Under the pieces are notes generated by a model that did not search any database, was not told where the DNA came from, and saw nothing but the letters and a program-made list of their open reading frames with translations. Below, piece after piece: positions 8,444 through 17,538 of a stretch of DNA of 64,000 nt. Each line of letters begins with the position of its first letter. Positions within the stretch are counted from its first letter, which is position 1. The translations under genes and the position numbers were made by a program. Source of the stretch: Agrobacterium tumefaciens (GTDB lineage: Bacteria; Pseudomonadota; Alphaproteobacteria; Rhizobiales; Rhizobiaceae). The stretch spans positions 248,001 to 312,000 of the forward strand of contig NZ_SUPW01000004.1 of the NCBI RefSeq assembly GCF_013337285.1. Direction: 5' to 3'.

Positions 8444-9652
8444 TCAGCAGGCGAGATCGGCGACCACGGCATCCAGAATAAGCATGCCCGAAGGTGTGCA
8501 GCGCAGGCGGGAATTGCCAAGCCTCTCCACGAAACCGTGCTGCAGAAGGAATTCCTCCTTCTCCGGGTCGAGATCGCGGCCGGAAAGATCGCTCCAGCGG
8601 GCCAGATCGATGCCTTCGCGCAGGCGAAGGCCCATCAACAGCAATTCGTCGGCCTGTTCATCTACGCCCAGCATTTCCTGATCGACCATGCCATGCCCTT
8701 CCCGCTCGACGGTCTCGAGCCAGGTTTCCGGATGACGCTCGGTGGCGGTGGCGAGCTTGGCGGCGCCCCTCGTCAGGCGTCCATGTGCACCGGGGCCAAT
8801 GCCGGCATAATCGCCATAACGCCAATAGGTGAGGTTATGGCGGCTTTCTGCGCCGGGGCGGGCGTGATTGGAAACCTCATAGGCCGGCATGCCGTAACGC
8901 TCGGTGATTTCCTGCGTCGCTTCATAAAGCACAGCCGAATGCTCACCATCCGGCACGATCAGTTTGCCGGCCTTATGCAAGCCGTAAAAGGGCGTGCCCT
9001 CCTCAATGGTCAGCTGATAGAGCGACAGGTGGTCGACGGCGTATGAGACCGCTTCCTTCAGTTCGGCGTCCCATTCGGCCACCGTCTGTTTCGGGCGGGC
9101 GTAAATCAGATCGAAGGACATGCGCGGGAAAATCTCCCGCGCCAGCCGGATGGCCTTCAGGGCATCGGCAACATCATGCAGGCGGCCGAGGAACTTCAGG
9201 TCACGGTCGTTCAGTGCCTGCACGCCAAGTGAGACGCGGTTGACGCCCGCTGCGCGATAACCGCGAAACCTTTCCGCCTCGACGCTGGAAGGATTGGCTT
9301 CCATGGTAATCTCGATACCATCAGGCACGTGCCAGAAACGCGCGACGCCATCAAGAATTGCGGCGACCGTCTGCGGGTCCATCAGCGATGGCGTGCCACC
9401 GCCCATGAAAATGCTGGTAACGACCCGTGGTCCGCTGAGCGCCCGCATATGTTCCATTTCACGCAGAAAGGCCGCGGTAAACCGCTCCTGATCCACCGGC
9501 CGGTGGCGGACATGGCTGTTGAAATCGCAATAGGGACATTTGGCCGCACAAAAGGGCCAATGCAGATAGATCCCGAAACCGGGATCGCCCGTATCCGGCA
9601 GAAGCGATGCGCCGGGGGCAGAAAAATGATGCTCCCCGACCATAGGGTTCAT
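8444..9652 (-). CDS. hemW: HemW: radical SAM heme chaperone (HemN-like)
   Basis: A 402-residue radical SAM protein. The cluster motif C-x3-C-x2-C is seen as [10 protein letters not shown] (Cys35, 39, 42) inside IYLHWPFC, then the glycine motif [10 protein letters not shown] and a C-terminal winged-helix-like HemN domain. The sequence around the third cysteine (CDFNSH) is typical of HemW, which binds and delivers heme, rather than of true coproporphyrinogen oxidase HemN, which has an extra cysteine there. The ATG at 9652 overlaps the rdgB stop as ATGA, which fixes the start and implies translational coupling. It is the last gene of an rph-rdgB-hemW operon. Confidence 0.93.
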   Translation of the reverse strand: MNPMVGEHHFSAPGASLLPDTGDPGFGIYLHWPFCAAKCPYCDFNSHVRHRPVDQERFTAAFLREMEHMRALSGPRVVTSIFMGGGTPSLMDPQTVAAILDGVARFWHVPDGIEITMEANPSSVEAERFRGYRAAGVNRVSLGVQALNDRDLKFLGRLHDVADALKAIRLAREIFPRMSFDLIYARPKQTVAEWDAELKEAVSYAVDHLSLYQLTIEEGTPFYGLHKAGKLIVPDGEHSAVLYEATQEITERYGMPAYEVSNHARPGAESRHNLTYWRYGDYAGIGPGAHGRLTRGAAKLATATERHPETWLETVEREGHGMVDQEMLGVDEQADELLLMGLRLREGIDLARWSDLSGRDLDPEKEEFLLQHGFVERLGNSRLRCTPSGMLILDAVVADLAC

Positions 9653-10293
9653 GCCTCCAGGCAGGTTTCTACGAATTTTTTAAAGGCGCGGGCGCGATGC
9701 GACAGCGCAAACGCGTCACCATGTTTCCAGCCGTGTTTCGCATCGGCCGTCATCTCGCCAAATGTAGTGTCATAACCTTCCGGTTTGAAGACCGGATCGT
9801 AACCGAAACCGCTCGTTCCGCGCGGCGGCCACACCACCGTGCCTTCCACTTCGCCGCGGAAATATTCGACATGACCGTCCGGCCAGGCAAGGCAGAGTAC
9901 GCTGACGAAACGGGCCGTGCGATCTTCGGCTTTCGACGCACCGCGCTCGGCAAGCGCATCCTCGACCTTTTGCATAGCCATTGCAAAATCGCGCGTGCCG
10001 TCGGCCGTCTCCGCCCAGTTGGCGGTATAGACGCCCGGCGCGCCGTCCAGCGCGTCGATCACCAGACCGGAATCGTCGGACAGGGCCGGCAGGCCGGATG
10101 CCTTCGCGGAGGCAAGCGCCTTAATGGCGGCATTTTCCTCGAAGGTGGTACCCGTCTCGTCCGGCTCTTGGAAGTTCAGCTCGGCAGCCGACTTGGCGGA
10201 AAAGCCGAAAGGTCCGATGAGGTCGGCGATTTCGGCGATCTTGCCCTTGTTGTGGCTGGCGACGACGATCGTTCTGGTATCGAGCTTGCGCAT
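9649..10293 (-). CDS. rdgB: RdgB: XTP/dITP diphosphatase (HAM1 family)
   Basis: A 214-residue house-cleaning pyrophosphatase that hydrolyses ITP, dITP and XTP so that deaminated purines are not built into nucleic acids. Family motifs are present: [11 protein letters not shown] at the N-terminus, [10 protein letters not shown], the catalytic [11 protein letters not shown] block and GFGYDPVF near the C-terminus. I chose ATG 10293, with AGGA seven bases upstream, over the adjacent GTG at 10296. It lies 17 bp after rph and overlaps hemW by four bases, so the three genes are probably one transcript. Confidence 0.96.
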   Translation of the reverse strand: MRKLDTRTIVVASHNKGKIAEIADLIGPFGFSAKSAAELNFQEPDETGTTFEENAAIKALASAKASGLPALSDDSGLVIDALDGAPGVYTANWAETADGTRDFAMAMQKVEDALAERGASKAEDRTARFVSVLCLAWPDGHVEYFRGEVEGTVVWPPRGTSGFGYDPVFKPEGYDTTFGEMTADAKHGWKHGDAFALSHRARAFKKFVETCLEA

Positions 10294-10310
10294 CACGGTT
10301 TCCTGTCGGC

Positions 10311-11027
10311 TCAGGCGATCGTCTGTTTCTGAAGGGCGACCAGTTCACTGCATCCGGCCTTGGCAAGGCCAAGCAGCGTCAGGAATTCTTCCTCGGAGAA
10401 TGGTGCGCCTTCCGCCGTCCCCTGAACCTCGACGATGCCGCCGGAGCCGGTGATGACGAAATTCGCATCGGTCTCGGCGGAAGAGTCTTCCAGATAGTCG
10501 AGATCGATGACCGGCTGTTTCGCGAAGATGCCGCAGGAGATAGCGGCGATATGATCTTTCAGGACCTTCTCGACCTTGATCATGTTGCGGGTTTCCATCC
10601 ACTTCAGGCAATCATGCAGGGCGATCCATGCGCCGGTGATGGAGGCCGTGCGTGTGCCGCCATCGGCCTGGATGACGTCACAGTCGATGCTGATCTGGCG
10701 TTCGCCGAGTGCCTGCAGATCAACGACGGCGCGCAGCGAGCGGCCGATGAGGCGCTGGATTTCCTGCGTGCGGCCGCCCTGCTTGCCGGAAGCGGCTTCG
10801 CGCTTCATGCGCTCATGGGTGGAGCGCGGCAGCATGCCGTATTCGGCGGTCACCCAGCCCTTGCCGCTGTTGCGCAGCCATGGCGGCGTCTTTTCTTCAA
10901 GGCTTGCGGTGACGAGCACATGCGTGTCGCCGAATTTGACCAGACAGGAGCCTTCCGCATGTTTCGAGAAATTGCGCTCAAAGGAAACCTTGCGCATCTG
11001 ATCGGTTTTTCTGCCTGAAGGCCGCAT
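10311..11027 (-). CDS. rph: Rph: ribonuclease PH
   Basis: A 238-residue phosphorolytic 3'-5' exoribonuclease that trims tRNA 3' ends. Family features visible are [12 protein letters not shown] at the N-terminus, the [17 protein letters not shown] segment, [13 protein letters not shown] and the phosphate-site [19 protein letters not shown]. The frame is open 31 codons further upstream, but ATG 11027 has GGAGAG at a good distance and gives the normal family length. It is first in the rph-rdgB-hemW operon and is divergent from hrcA across a 136-bp gap. Confidence 0.97.
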   Translation of the reverse strand: MRPSGRKTDQMRKVSFERNFSKHAEGSCLVKFGDTHVLVTASLEEKTPPWLRNSGKGWVTAEYGMLPRSTHERMKREAASGKQGGRTQEIQRLIGRSLRAVVDLQALGERQISIDCDVIQADGGTRTASITGAWIALHDCLKWMETRNMIKVEKVLKDHIAAISCGIFAKQPVIDLDYLEDSSAETDANFVITGSGGIVEVQGTAEGAPFSEEEFLTLLGLAKAGCSELVALQKQTIA

Positions 11028-11098
11028 TTGATCTACTCTCCATGTTGGTTCCTGCCTTCTAAGGCGCGCTCCGGGCTTTTGCAAAGCCAATTTCCATT

Positions 11099-11126
11099 TT
11101 GCCGCAGCGGCGCAACGCATTATATT
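11099..11126 (+). promoter_or_regulatory. Candidate housekeeping promoter for hrcA
   Basis: TTGCCG (11099-11104) and TATATT (11121-11126) are separated by 16 bp and lie 38 bp upstream of the hrcA ATG. No CIRCE element (TTAGCACTC inverted repeat) is seen here. Confidence 0.4.
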
Positions 11127-11163
11127 GGCTCAGAGTAGATTTGGACGACAAAGAACGGACGTG

Positions 11164-12255
11164 ATGGGTTTTTCAGCACCGCTTTCAAAAGATCAGGCAT
11201 CGCTGTTGGATGAACGGTCGCGGGAAATTTTCCGGCGCATCGTTGAAGGTTATCTCGACACTGGCGAACCCCTGGGATCGCGCAGCCTGTCGCGGCTGCT
11301 GCCGATGTCGCTTTCACCCGCCTCCGTTCGCAATGTCATGAGCGATCTCGAAGAGTTGGGCCTCATCTATTCGCCGCATATCAGCGCCGGACGCCTGCCC
11401 ACCCAGACGGGGCTGCGTTTCTTCGTGGATGCCTTCATGCAGGTGGGCGATCTGCCCGCCGACGAGCGGGCAAATATCGATCGGCAGATCGGTCCTGTCG
11501 CCGGCCACGAACAATCGCTGGAAGGGCTGCTGACCGAGGCAAGCCGCATGCTGTCGGGCATGTCGCGCGGCGCCGGCCTTGTGCTGACGGCCAAGAACGA
11601 TGTCATCCTCAAACATGTCGAATTCATCCGGCTGGAGCCCACCAAGGCGCTCGCCGTTCTGGTGGGCGATCATAATCAGGTCGAAAACCGCATCATCGAA
11701 TTGCCGGCCGGTATATCCTCATCGCAATTGACCGAGGCGGCCAACTTCATCAACGCCCACCTCTCCGGCCAGACGCTGCAGGAACTGCGCGGCCAGTTCC
11801 AGACGCAGCAAGCGCAATTGCAATCGGAACTCGGCACGCTGGCGCAAGACCTCATCGAACGCGGTCTTGCCGTCTGGGCGGGTGACAATGAGGAGGGCAA
11901 GCTCGGCCGCCTCATCGTTCGCGGACGTTCCAACCTGCTCGAAGGCCTGGCCGGCGAAGAAGACATTGACCGTGTGCGTCTGCTGTTCGACGATCTGGAG
12001 CGCAAGGAAAATCTCATCGAAATCCTCAACCTTGCGGAAAGCGGTTCGGGGGTCAGGATTTTTATCGGCTCGGAAAACAAGCTCTTTTCGCTGTCCGGTT
12101 CATCGCTGATCGTTGCGCCCTATCGCGATGAGGACAACCGGGTCGTGGGTGCGGTTGGTGTCATCGGGCCGACAAGGCTGAATTACGCCCGTATTGTCCC
12201 CATGGTCGACTACACCGCGCAGATCATGGCCCGCCTTTCCCGAAAACAGAGATAG
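11164..12255 (+). CDS. hrcA: HrcA: heat-inducible transcription repressor
   Basis: A 363-residue repressor that binds CIRCE elements of groESL-type operons and is kept active by GroEL. The N-terminal winged helix contains [15 protein letters not shown] and the conserved [18 protein letters not shown]; the middle is a GAF-like domain and the C-terminus has the [17 protein letters not shown] segment typical of HrcA. I start at ATG 11164; the frame is open upstream to 11125 without a better start. It is followed by grpE after 113 bp, the usual hrcA-grpE order. No CIRCE is visible next to either gene, so it probably controls groESL elsewhere. Confidence 0.97.
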   Translation: MGFSAPLSKDQASLLDERSREIFRRIVEGYLDTGEPLGSRSLSRLLPMSLSPASVRNVMSDLEELGLIYSPHISAGRLPTQTGLRFFVDAFMQVGDLPADERANIDRQIGPVAGHEQSLEGLLTEASRMLSGMSRGAGLVLTAKNDVILKHVEFIRLEPTKALAVLVGDHNQVENRIIELPAGISSSQLTEAANFINAHLSGQTLQELRGQFQTQQAQLQSELGTLAQDLIERGLAVWAGDNEEGKLGRLIVRGRSNLLEGLAGEEDIDRVRLLFDDLERKENLIEILNLAESGSGVRIFIGSENKLFSLSGSSLIVAPYRDEDNRVVGAVGVIGPTRLNYARIVPMVDYTAQIMARLSRKQR

Positions 12256-12302
12256 GACAAGCCCGCAAGGTTGGAGAATGCGGCAAGCTTTTCGCCGCAA
12301 GC

Positions 12303-12331
12303 CTTGATTTTTGCCCGCCAAAGCTCGATAT
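12303..12331 (+). promoter_or_regulatory. Possible RpoH (heat-shock sigma) promoter for grpE
   Basis: CTTG at 12303-12306 is followed after 18 bp by TCGATAT (12325-12331), 37 bp before the grpE ATG. The -35 and the spacing equal those of the stronger candidate upstream of the small heat-shock gene at 59686, but the -10 matches CCCATAT at only five of seven positions. Confidence 0.33.
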
Positions 12332-12368
12332 CGGGCGCAACCAACAATATTCAAATCTGGAGAACGTC

Positions 12369-13004
12369 ATGACCGACGATACAAAAAAGCCCGGACCTGA
12401 CGCGGACATCGCCGAAGAGTTTCTCGATCCAGCACTTGCCGGGGAAGAGCCGACTGATGCTGCCGAACCCGATCCGGTCGAGCTGCTGAAGGCTGAAAAT
12501 GCCGATCTGCGCGACAAGTTCCTGCGTCTCGCCGCCGAAATGGATAATCTTCGCCGCCGTACCGAGCGCGACGTCAAGGACGCCAAGGCCTATTCGCTGG
12601 CCGGTTTTGCACGCGACATGCTCGCCGTTTCCGACAATCTTCGCCGCGCGCTCGAGGCCATCCCGGATGAGCTCAAGACCAATGGCGAAGCCGGTCTCAA
12701 CGGCCTGATCGAAGGCGTCGAGATGACCGAACGCTCGATGTTGTCAACGCTCGAGCGCCATGGCGTCAAGAAGATCGACGCCGAGGGCCAGAAGTTCGAT
12801 CCGAACTTCCACCAGGCCATGTTTGAAATCCCCAATCCGGCAGTTCCGAACAACACCGTGCTTCAGGTTATTCAGGCCGGTTTCACCATCGGTGACCGCG
12901 TCCTGCGCCCCGCCATGGTTGGCGTTGCCAAGGGTGGCCCGAAGGTGGAAACCGCCACATCGGCCGAACCCGGCACGGCGTCTGTCAATGAGAAGGATGC
13001 CTGA
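12369..13004 (+). CDS. grpE: GrpE: nucleotide exchange factor of DnaK
   Basis: A 211-residue cytoplasmic cochaperone that releases ADP from DnaK. An acidic N-terminal tail is followed by the long coiled-coil (about 40-105; [20 protein letters not shown]) and the C-terminal beta domain with the family signature, seen as [13 protein letters not shown] and [27 protein letters not shown] 12369 has CTGGAGAACGTC upstream, a good ribosome site. It follows hrcA and ends at a strong bidirectional terminator facing ptsN. Confidence 0.98.
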   Translation: MTDDTKKPGPDADIAEEFLDPALAGEEPTDAAEPDPVELLKAENADLRDKFLRLAAEMDNLRRRTERDVKDAKAYSLAGFARDMLAVSDNLRRALEAIPDELKTNGEAGLNGLIEGVEMTERSMLSTLERHGVKKIDAEGQKFDPNFHQAMFEIPNPAVPNNTVLQVIQAGFTIGDRVLRPAMVGVAKGGPKVETATSAEPGTASVNEKDA

Positions 13005-13023
13005 GGCATTCCTGCCTGTGTAA

Positions 13024-13055
13024 TAAAAAACGCGCCCTTGAGGCGCGTTTTTTAT
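13024..13055. terminator. Bidirectional terminator between grpE and ptsN
   Basis: AAAAAACGCGCC pairs with GGCGCGTTTTTT around a CTTGA loop. It lies between converging genes and has A- and T-runs on both sides. Confidence 0.92.
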
Positions 13056-13087
13056 TGTCATGAAAACCTGAGATCAGCGGCGACGGA

Positions 13088-13549
13088 TCAGGCCGCCGTC
13101 GCCTGTTCCTGATTGAGGAAAGCGTAGATTGCCGTGTCGGAATCGGTGGCGCGCAGCTTGGCCACCAGTTCAGGGTCGCGCAGGGCGCGCGCAATTCGAG
13201 ACAGCGCCTTCAGGTGATCCGCGCCGGCGCCCTCAGGCGCAAGCAAAAGGAAAACCAGGTCGACCGGCTGGTCGTCCAGCGCTTCGAAATCGACCGGCGT
13301 TTCAAGACGTGCGAAGACGCCCGTAATCTGATGAATGCTGGCGAGCTTGCCATGCGGAATGGCGATGCCGTGGCCGACGCCGGTGGAGCCGAGCTTTTCA
13401 CGCTGGAGGATGACGTCGAAAACTTCCCGTTCCGAAATCCCGGTAATTCTGGCTGCCTTTGCGGCCAGCTCCTGAAGCAATTGCTTTTTGGAATTCACCT
13501 TGAGGGCGGGAATAATCGCATCTTGTTGCAGCAAATCTGCCAACGCCAT
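13088..13549 (-). CDS. ptsN: PtsN: nitrogen-regulatory phosphotransferase EIIA-Ntr
   Basis: A 153-residue PTS EIIA type-2 domain protein. The phosphorylatable histidine is His66 in GHGIAIPHGK. EIIA-Ntr ends the PtsP-NPr-PtsN phosphorelay, which does not carry sugar but regulates nitrogen, potassium and stress functions by protein-protein contacts. It is the third gene in a conserved rpoN-hpf-ptsN order, 82 bp after hpf. It terminates at the shared hairpin with grpE. There is no EIIB or EIIC nearby, in line with a purely regulatory role. Confidence 0.96.
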   Translation of the reverse strand: MALADLLQQDAIIPALKVNSKKQLLQELAAKAARITGISEREVFDVILQREKLGSTGVGHGIAIPHGKLASIHQITGVFARLETPVDFEALDDQPVDLVFLLLAPEGAGADHLKALSRIARALRDPELVAKLRATDSDTAIYAFLNQEQATAA

Positions 13550-13631
13550 TCTCTTTTTCCTTCATGCCATCGAGACGATGCAGAAGGCAGATGCGCTTTC
13601 GCGCTCTGCCTCCCACGTCTTGTCAGACTGT

Positions 13632-14204
13632 TCAGCTCTTGATCGTTTCCGCGTCGATCCAGCCAATATTGCCGTCATGACGTCGGTAGACGATGTTGAG
13701 ATATTCCTTGCCCGGGCTGCGGAATAGCAGAACCGGTTCGTCCGTCATGTCGAGCGCCATCACGGCGCTGGCAACGGACATAGTCTTTATCTGTTTCGAA
13801 CTCTCCGCAACGATGGTGGGCGCGTAATCCTCGGGAACCTCATGGTCCTCATCGGGAACAGCATCCATCACCGTATAGGCGATTTCCTGCGACACGCCAT
13901 TCGAACCACTGTGATGGTCCTTAAGCTTGCGCTTGTAGCGACGCAGGCGCTTCTCGATCCGCTCTGCGGCGGCATCGAAGCTTGCCTGCGGATCATTTGC
14001 CTGACCCGCTGCATGCAATACAACGCCGGTATCGAGATGCAGCTTGCAATCGGCGGCAAAACGCGATCCGGACTTCTCCACGGTTACCTGGCCTGAATAC
14101 CCCCCATCGAAGTATTTGGTAACTGCCAGACCTATATTGTCCTCAATCCGCTGACGGAAAGATTCACCGATCTCCATATGTTTACCAGATACACGCACAC
14201 TCAT
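13632..14204 (-). CDS. hpf: Long ribosome hibernation promoting factor (HPF/RaiA family)
   Basis: A 190-residue long-form HPF. The N-terminal S30AE domain (about 1-105) binds the decoding centre of idle ribosomes; after a linker, the C-terminal domain (about 133-190, from SKQIKTMSV to the IGWID end) mediates 100S dimer formation in long HPFs. I chose ATG 14204, with AAGGA at a good distance, over the 20-codon longer frame. The gene lies between rpoN and ptsN, the standard proteobacterial order, and would be induced on entry to stationary phase. A TTGACG box lies roughly 50 bp upstream but I could not find a clear matching -10. Confidence 0.94.
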   Translation of the reverse strand: MSVRVSGKHMEIGESFRQRIEDNIGLAVTKYFDGGYSGQVTVEKSGSRFAADCKLHLDTGVVLHAAGQANDPQASFDAAAERIEKRLRRYKRKLKDHHSGSNGVSQEIAYTVMDAVPDEDHEVPEDYAPTIVAESSKQIKTMSVASAVMALDMTDEPVLLFRSPGKEYLNIVYRRHDGNIGWIDAETIKS

Positions 14205-14438
14205 GGAAATTTTCCTTTTTGTAGTGATTTGCGAGTACCAGCTTACGTCAAGCCGCGCGCGCATCCAAGCGTTTCGAAGACCTTAAAAAGCCTCCATTCG
14301 AATTTTACGCCCATGGACGGTGGAGATTATTCCGTTACAAATGACCTTGCTTACGTGTGCGGCGGGCTTCTAGCCCCTGGCGTGATAAGAGTCAATGGTG
14401 CGGCAAAAAAGCGCCCCAAACGTGATCACATGCACCGC

Positions 14439-15989
14439 TCAGAAGACTGACAACCTGGCGAGCGCCTTCTTTTCCCGGCGTCTCTGCACGGAGGAGGGGA
14501 TGTTCATCGCCTCGCGATATTTGGCGACAGTGCGGCGGGCTAGATCAACACCGCTCTTCTTCAGATTGTCGACGATATCGTCATCGGAAAGCACCGCCTC
14601 GGCGGCCTCCTGTGCGATCATGGCCTTGATGCGGTGACGCACCGCTTCCGCCGAATGGCTGTCGCCGCCCTCAACGGCGCTGATCGAAACGCTGAAGAAA
14701 TATTTGAGTTCGAACAGCCCGCGCGGCGTCAGCATGTATTTCTTCGAGGTCACCCGGCTGACGGTGGATTCGTGCATCTTGATGGCGTCGGCCACCGTCT
14801 TGAGGTTCAGCGGGCGCAGGTGATCGACGCCATTGACGAGGAAGGCGTCCTGCTGGCGCACGATTTCCGTCGCCACCTTCATGATCGTCCGGGCGCGCTG
14901 GTCGAGGCTGCGAGTCAGCCAGTGGGCCGTCTGCATGCACTCGGAAAGGAAATCCTGGTCCTCTCCTGCGCGCGTCTTATGTTTCGAGACCTCGGCGAAG
15001 TAGCTCTGGTTGATGAGGACCCGCGGCAGGGTGTCGGGATTGATCTCCACCAGCCAGCCGCCGGAGGAGGAGGGCCGAACGATGATATCAGGGACGATCG
15101 TCTCCGAAACGGTCGAATCATAACCTGCGCCGGGACGCGGATTGAGCGTCCGGATTTCCGCCAGCATGTCGAGAAGGTCCTCTTCATCGACCCCACAGAG
15201 TTTTTTCAAGGTCGCGAAATCGCGTTTGGCCAAAAGCTCCAGATTGTCGATCAAGGCCCGCATTGCCGGGTCGAGCCGATCCCTCTGGGCGAGCTGGATC
15301 GCCAGACATTCGCTCAAGGAACGGGAAAACACGCCCGGAGGATCGAAGCCCTGAAGCGTCTTCAAAACGCTCTCCACCACTGACGGGGCCGCTCCCAGCC
15401 GTTCGGCGACATCATCGACGGCGTCCGTTGCAATATACCCGGTCTCATCGAGCTGGCCGATCAACGCGTCAGCGATCATCCTGTCCTCCGGAGAGGAGAT
15501 GGCGAACGGCAATTGCTGATTGAGATGGTCGCCGAGGCTTTGTTTCGCGGCGACGAAGTCGTCGAGATCATAGCTTTCGCCGGACTCCTGCCCGGGCATG
15601 GATTTCCATTGGCTTGCCAGTTCGGGCGCATCGGCCTTTCTGGGCTCGGCATCATCAGGAAAGACGTTTTCGAAGCTGGTATCCAGTTGCTCGCCAAGAT
15701 TTGCGGCGCGGTCGCCGTACCAGTCGTCGCTATCGGCCGTTACCGGGGTGTTTTTATCCGAGGCTTCGCCGTCAGCATCGCTGAAACTATCCGCACTATC
15801 AGGGATATCGCCGCCCAAATCGCCATCGTTTGCTGCAATTTCGAGCAGAGGATTACGCTCCACCTCCTGCGCGATAAACTGCGTCAGCTCGAAATGCGTC
15901 ATCTGAAGCAGCTGGATGGACTGCATCAGTTGCGGTGTCATGACGAGAGACTGGTTTTGACGCAGCAAAAGGCTGGCAGACAATGCCAT
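14439..15989 (-). CDS. rpoN: RpoN: RNA polymerase sigma-54 factor
   Basis: A 516-residue sigma-54. Region I is Gln/Leu-rich (QNQSLVMTPQLMQSIQLLQM), region II is acidic (about 55-120), and the C-terminus has the HTH and the RpoN box ARRTVAKYRE, which recognises the -24 element. Sigma-54 drives nitrogen assimilation and other activator-dependent promoters at -24/-12 sites. It lies 153 bp downstream of lptB on the same strand and 234 bp upstream of hpf. A -24/-12 sequence on the opposite strand sits 73-88 bp upstream of its start codon, which could allow autoregulation. Confidence 0.98.
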   Translation of the reverse strand: MALSASLLLRQNQSLVMTPQLMQSIQLLQMTHFELTQFIAQEVERNPLLEIAANDGDLGGDIPDSADSFSDADGEASDKNTPVTADSDDWYGDRAANLGEQLDTSFENVFPDDAEPRKADAPELASQWKSMPGQESGESYDLDDFVAAKQSLGDHLNQQLPFAISSPEDRMIADALIGQLDETGYIATDAVDDVAERLGAAPSVVESVLKTLQGFDPPGVFSRSLSECLAIQLAQRDRLDPAMRALIDNLELLAKRDFATLKKLCGVDEEDLLDMLAEIRTLNPRPGAGYDSTVSETIVPDIIVRPSSSGGWLVEINPDTLPRVLINQSYFAEVSKHKTRAGEDQDFLSECMQTAHWLTRSLDQRARTIMKVATEIVRQQDAFLVNGVDHLRPLNLKTVADAIKMHESTVSRVTSKKYMLTPRGLFELKYFFSVSISAVEGGDSHSAEAVRHRIKAMIAQEAAEAVLSDDDIVDNLKKSGVDLARRTVAKYREAMNIPSSVQRRREKKALARLSVF

Positions 15990-16061
15990 GGCGGACGCGA
16001 AACTCCCCTTACAGCTTCTCCATTGCCACAGTTTTCATAAATTTTGAGAAGGCAAAGAAAC

Positions 16062-16077
16062 TTGGCCCAAAAATTGC
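16062..16077 (+). promoter_or_regulatory. Sigma-54 (-24/-12) promoter-like site upstream of rpoN, opposite strand
   Basis: TTGGCCCAAAAATTGC has the GG-N10-GC spacing and matches TGGCAC-N5-TTGC at all but one position. It points away from rpoN, towards the 3' end of lptB (antisense). No gene begins downstream on this strand, so it is either a sigma-54 binding site that affects rpoN or the start of an antisense RNA. Confidence 0.45.
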
Positions 16078-16142
16078 TTTTTTATCTTGTTTGGTCAAGC
16101 GTCAGCGCGGGGCGCGATGAAGAATCTTTCGTGCCCGTAAGC

Positions 16143-16952
16143 TTAAAGGCTGAAATTATTGCCGAGATAGAGCCGGCGCACATCCGGATTGTTGACGATA
16201 TCGTCCGCGCGGCCATGGGTCAGAACCTCACCGGCATGGATGATATAGGCGCGGTCGATGAGACCGAGCGTTTCACGGACATTGTGGTCAGTGATGAGAA
16301 CGCCAATCCCGCGTGCGGTCAGGTGCCTCACGAGATTCTGGATGTCGCTGACCGAAATCGGATCGACACCGGCGAAAGGTTCGTCGAGCAGCATGAAAGT
16401 CGGATCGGTCGCCAGAGCGCGGGCGATTTCCAGACGACGACGTTCACCGCCCGACAGCGCAACGGCAGGCGACTTGCGCAGCTGGGCAATATGGAACTCT
16501 TCCAGCAGTTCATCGAGCTTGCGGTTGCGTTTGACGCTGTCCGGTTCGTGGACTTCAAGCACGGCGCGGATGTTTTCCTCGACCGTCAGGCCGCGGAAGA
16601 TCGAGGCTTCCTGCGGCAAATAACCGACGCCGAGGCGCGCACGCCTGTACATCGGCATCCCGGTCACATCATTGCCATTGATGGCGATCTTGCCGCTGTC
16701 GACGGGTACGAGGCCCGTGATCATGTAAAAACAGGTTGTCTTGCCGGCGCCGTTCGGACCCAGAAGCCCTACGGCCTCACCGCGGCGCACGACCAGCGAC
16801 ACGCCGTTGACGACCCGGCGCGTATCATAGGTCTTCGTCAGGCCATGCGCGATCAGCGTGCCTTCATAACGGGCCTTGTCGGCCTGTGATGTCGCTTCCA
16901 CGGATGGGTTGCGCCCACCGCCAAACATTTTTGAGATCGAAGGTATCTTCAC
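16143..16952 (-). CDS. lptB: LptB: LPS export ABC transporter ATP-binding protein
   Basis: A 269-residue ABC ATPase that powers LPS extraction from the inner membrane with LptFG. Walker A is GPNGAGKTT, the Q-loop YLPQE, the signature LSGGERRRLEIARAL, Walker B MLLDEPFAGVDP and the H-loop ITDHNVRETL. An extra N-terminal tail of about 30 residues precedes the ABC domain. It lies 9 bp after lptA in an lptC-lptA-lptB series and is followed by rpoN, a conserved arrangement in proteobacteria. Confidence 0.97.
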   Translation of the reverse strand: MKIPSISKMFGGGRNPSVEATSQADKARYEGTLIAHGLTKTYDTRRVVNGVSLVVRRGEAVGLLGPNGAGKTTCFYMITGLVPVDSGKIAINGNDVTGMPMYRRARLGVGYLPQEASIFRGLTVEENIRAVLEVHEPDSVKRNRKLDELLEEFHIAQLRKSPAVALSGGERRRLEIARALATDPTFMLLDEPFAGVDPISVSDIQNLVRHLTARGIGVLITDHNVRETLGLIDRAYIIHAGEVLTHGRADDIVNNPDVRRLYLGNNFSL

Positions 16953-16961
16953 GAGGTGAGA

Positions 16962-17525
16962 CTACTGTTTTTTCTGCGATTTCGGATCGAGCATGATCCG
17001 AACGGGGCCGCCGCAGCTTTCGAGCTTCGCCTGTCCCGAGTTCATCAGGACAGTGAGCTTGCAGCCGGTGAAGACATTCGTGCCCTCGGACAGAACGACC
17101 TGCTTGCCCGTGAGGATAAATGTCTGCGCCGCCATGTCGAATTCGCCGTGATCGGCCGTGGCCTTCTGGGTCTCGGACGTCAGATAGACATTATTATCAA
17201 CGAAGATTTTTTCGATATTCGCGTCACCGCTGGTGAGAGAGGAGCCCTCGCCCTTATAGTTGACCGTCATCTTGCCGGCCTGAAGGGTGGTCGTGCCCTG
17301 CACAACTTTCACGTTTCCGGTGAAGTAGGCCTTGCGCTCCTGATCCCGGATTTCGAGCTGGTCGCTTTCAATCGCGATCGGCTGGTCGCTGGAGAGCTTC
17401 ACACCCTGCATATTGCTGGTGGTGCTCTGGGCGAAAGCCACGGTTGCGAGACAGGAGAAAACAAGACCTGCGGCTGCAACGCCTGCGGATCTGCCAAGGG
17501 AAACGGGACGGGAAACTTGCATCAT
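16962..17525 (-). CDS. lptA: LptA: periplasmic LPS transport protein (OstA family)
   Basis: The protein has a signal peptide (VAAAGLVFSCLATVAFA, cut before QS) and an OstA-like beta-jellyroll domain with the repeated PIAIESDQLEIRD and VLTGNVxxxQG-type strands (seen as AYFTGNVKVVQG). LptA forms the periplasmic bridge carrying LPS from LptC to LptD. I chose ATG 17525 (187 residues, MMQVSR) because GAGAG lies upstream and the signal peptide is then of normal length; ATG 17552, overlapping lptC, is also possible. It lies between lptC and lptB in one operon. Confidence 0.92.
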   Translation of the reverse strand: MMQVSRPVSLGRSAGVAAAGLVFSCLATVAFAQSTTSNMQGVKLSSDQPIAIESDQLEIRDQERKAYFTGNVKVVQGTTTLQAGKMTVNYKGEGSSLTSGDANIEKIFVDNNVYLTSETQKATADHGEFDMAAQTFILTGKQVVLSEGTNVFTGCKLTVLMNSGQAKLESCGGPVRIMLDPKSQKKQ

Positions 17526-17538
17526 CTGGACCGGGCTC

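Noticed and set aside
11028..12368. CIRCE element near hrcA-grpE
   Set aside because: No TTAGCACTC/GAGTGCTAA pair was seen in either intergenic gap.
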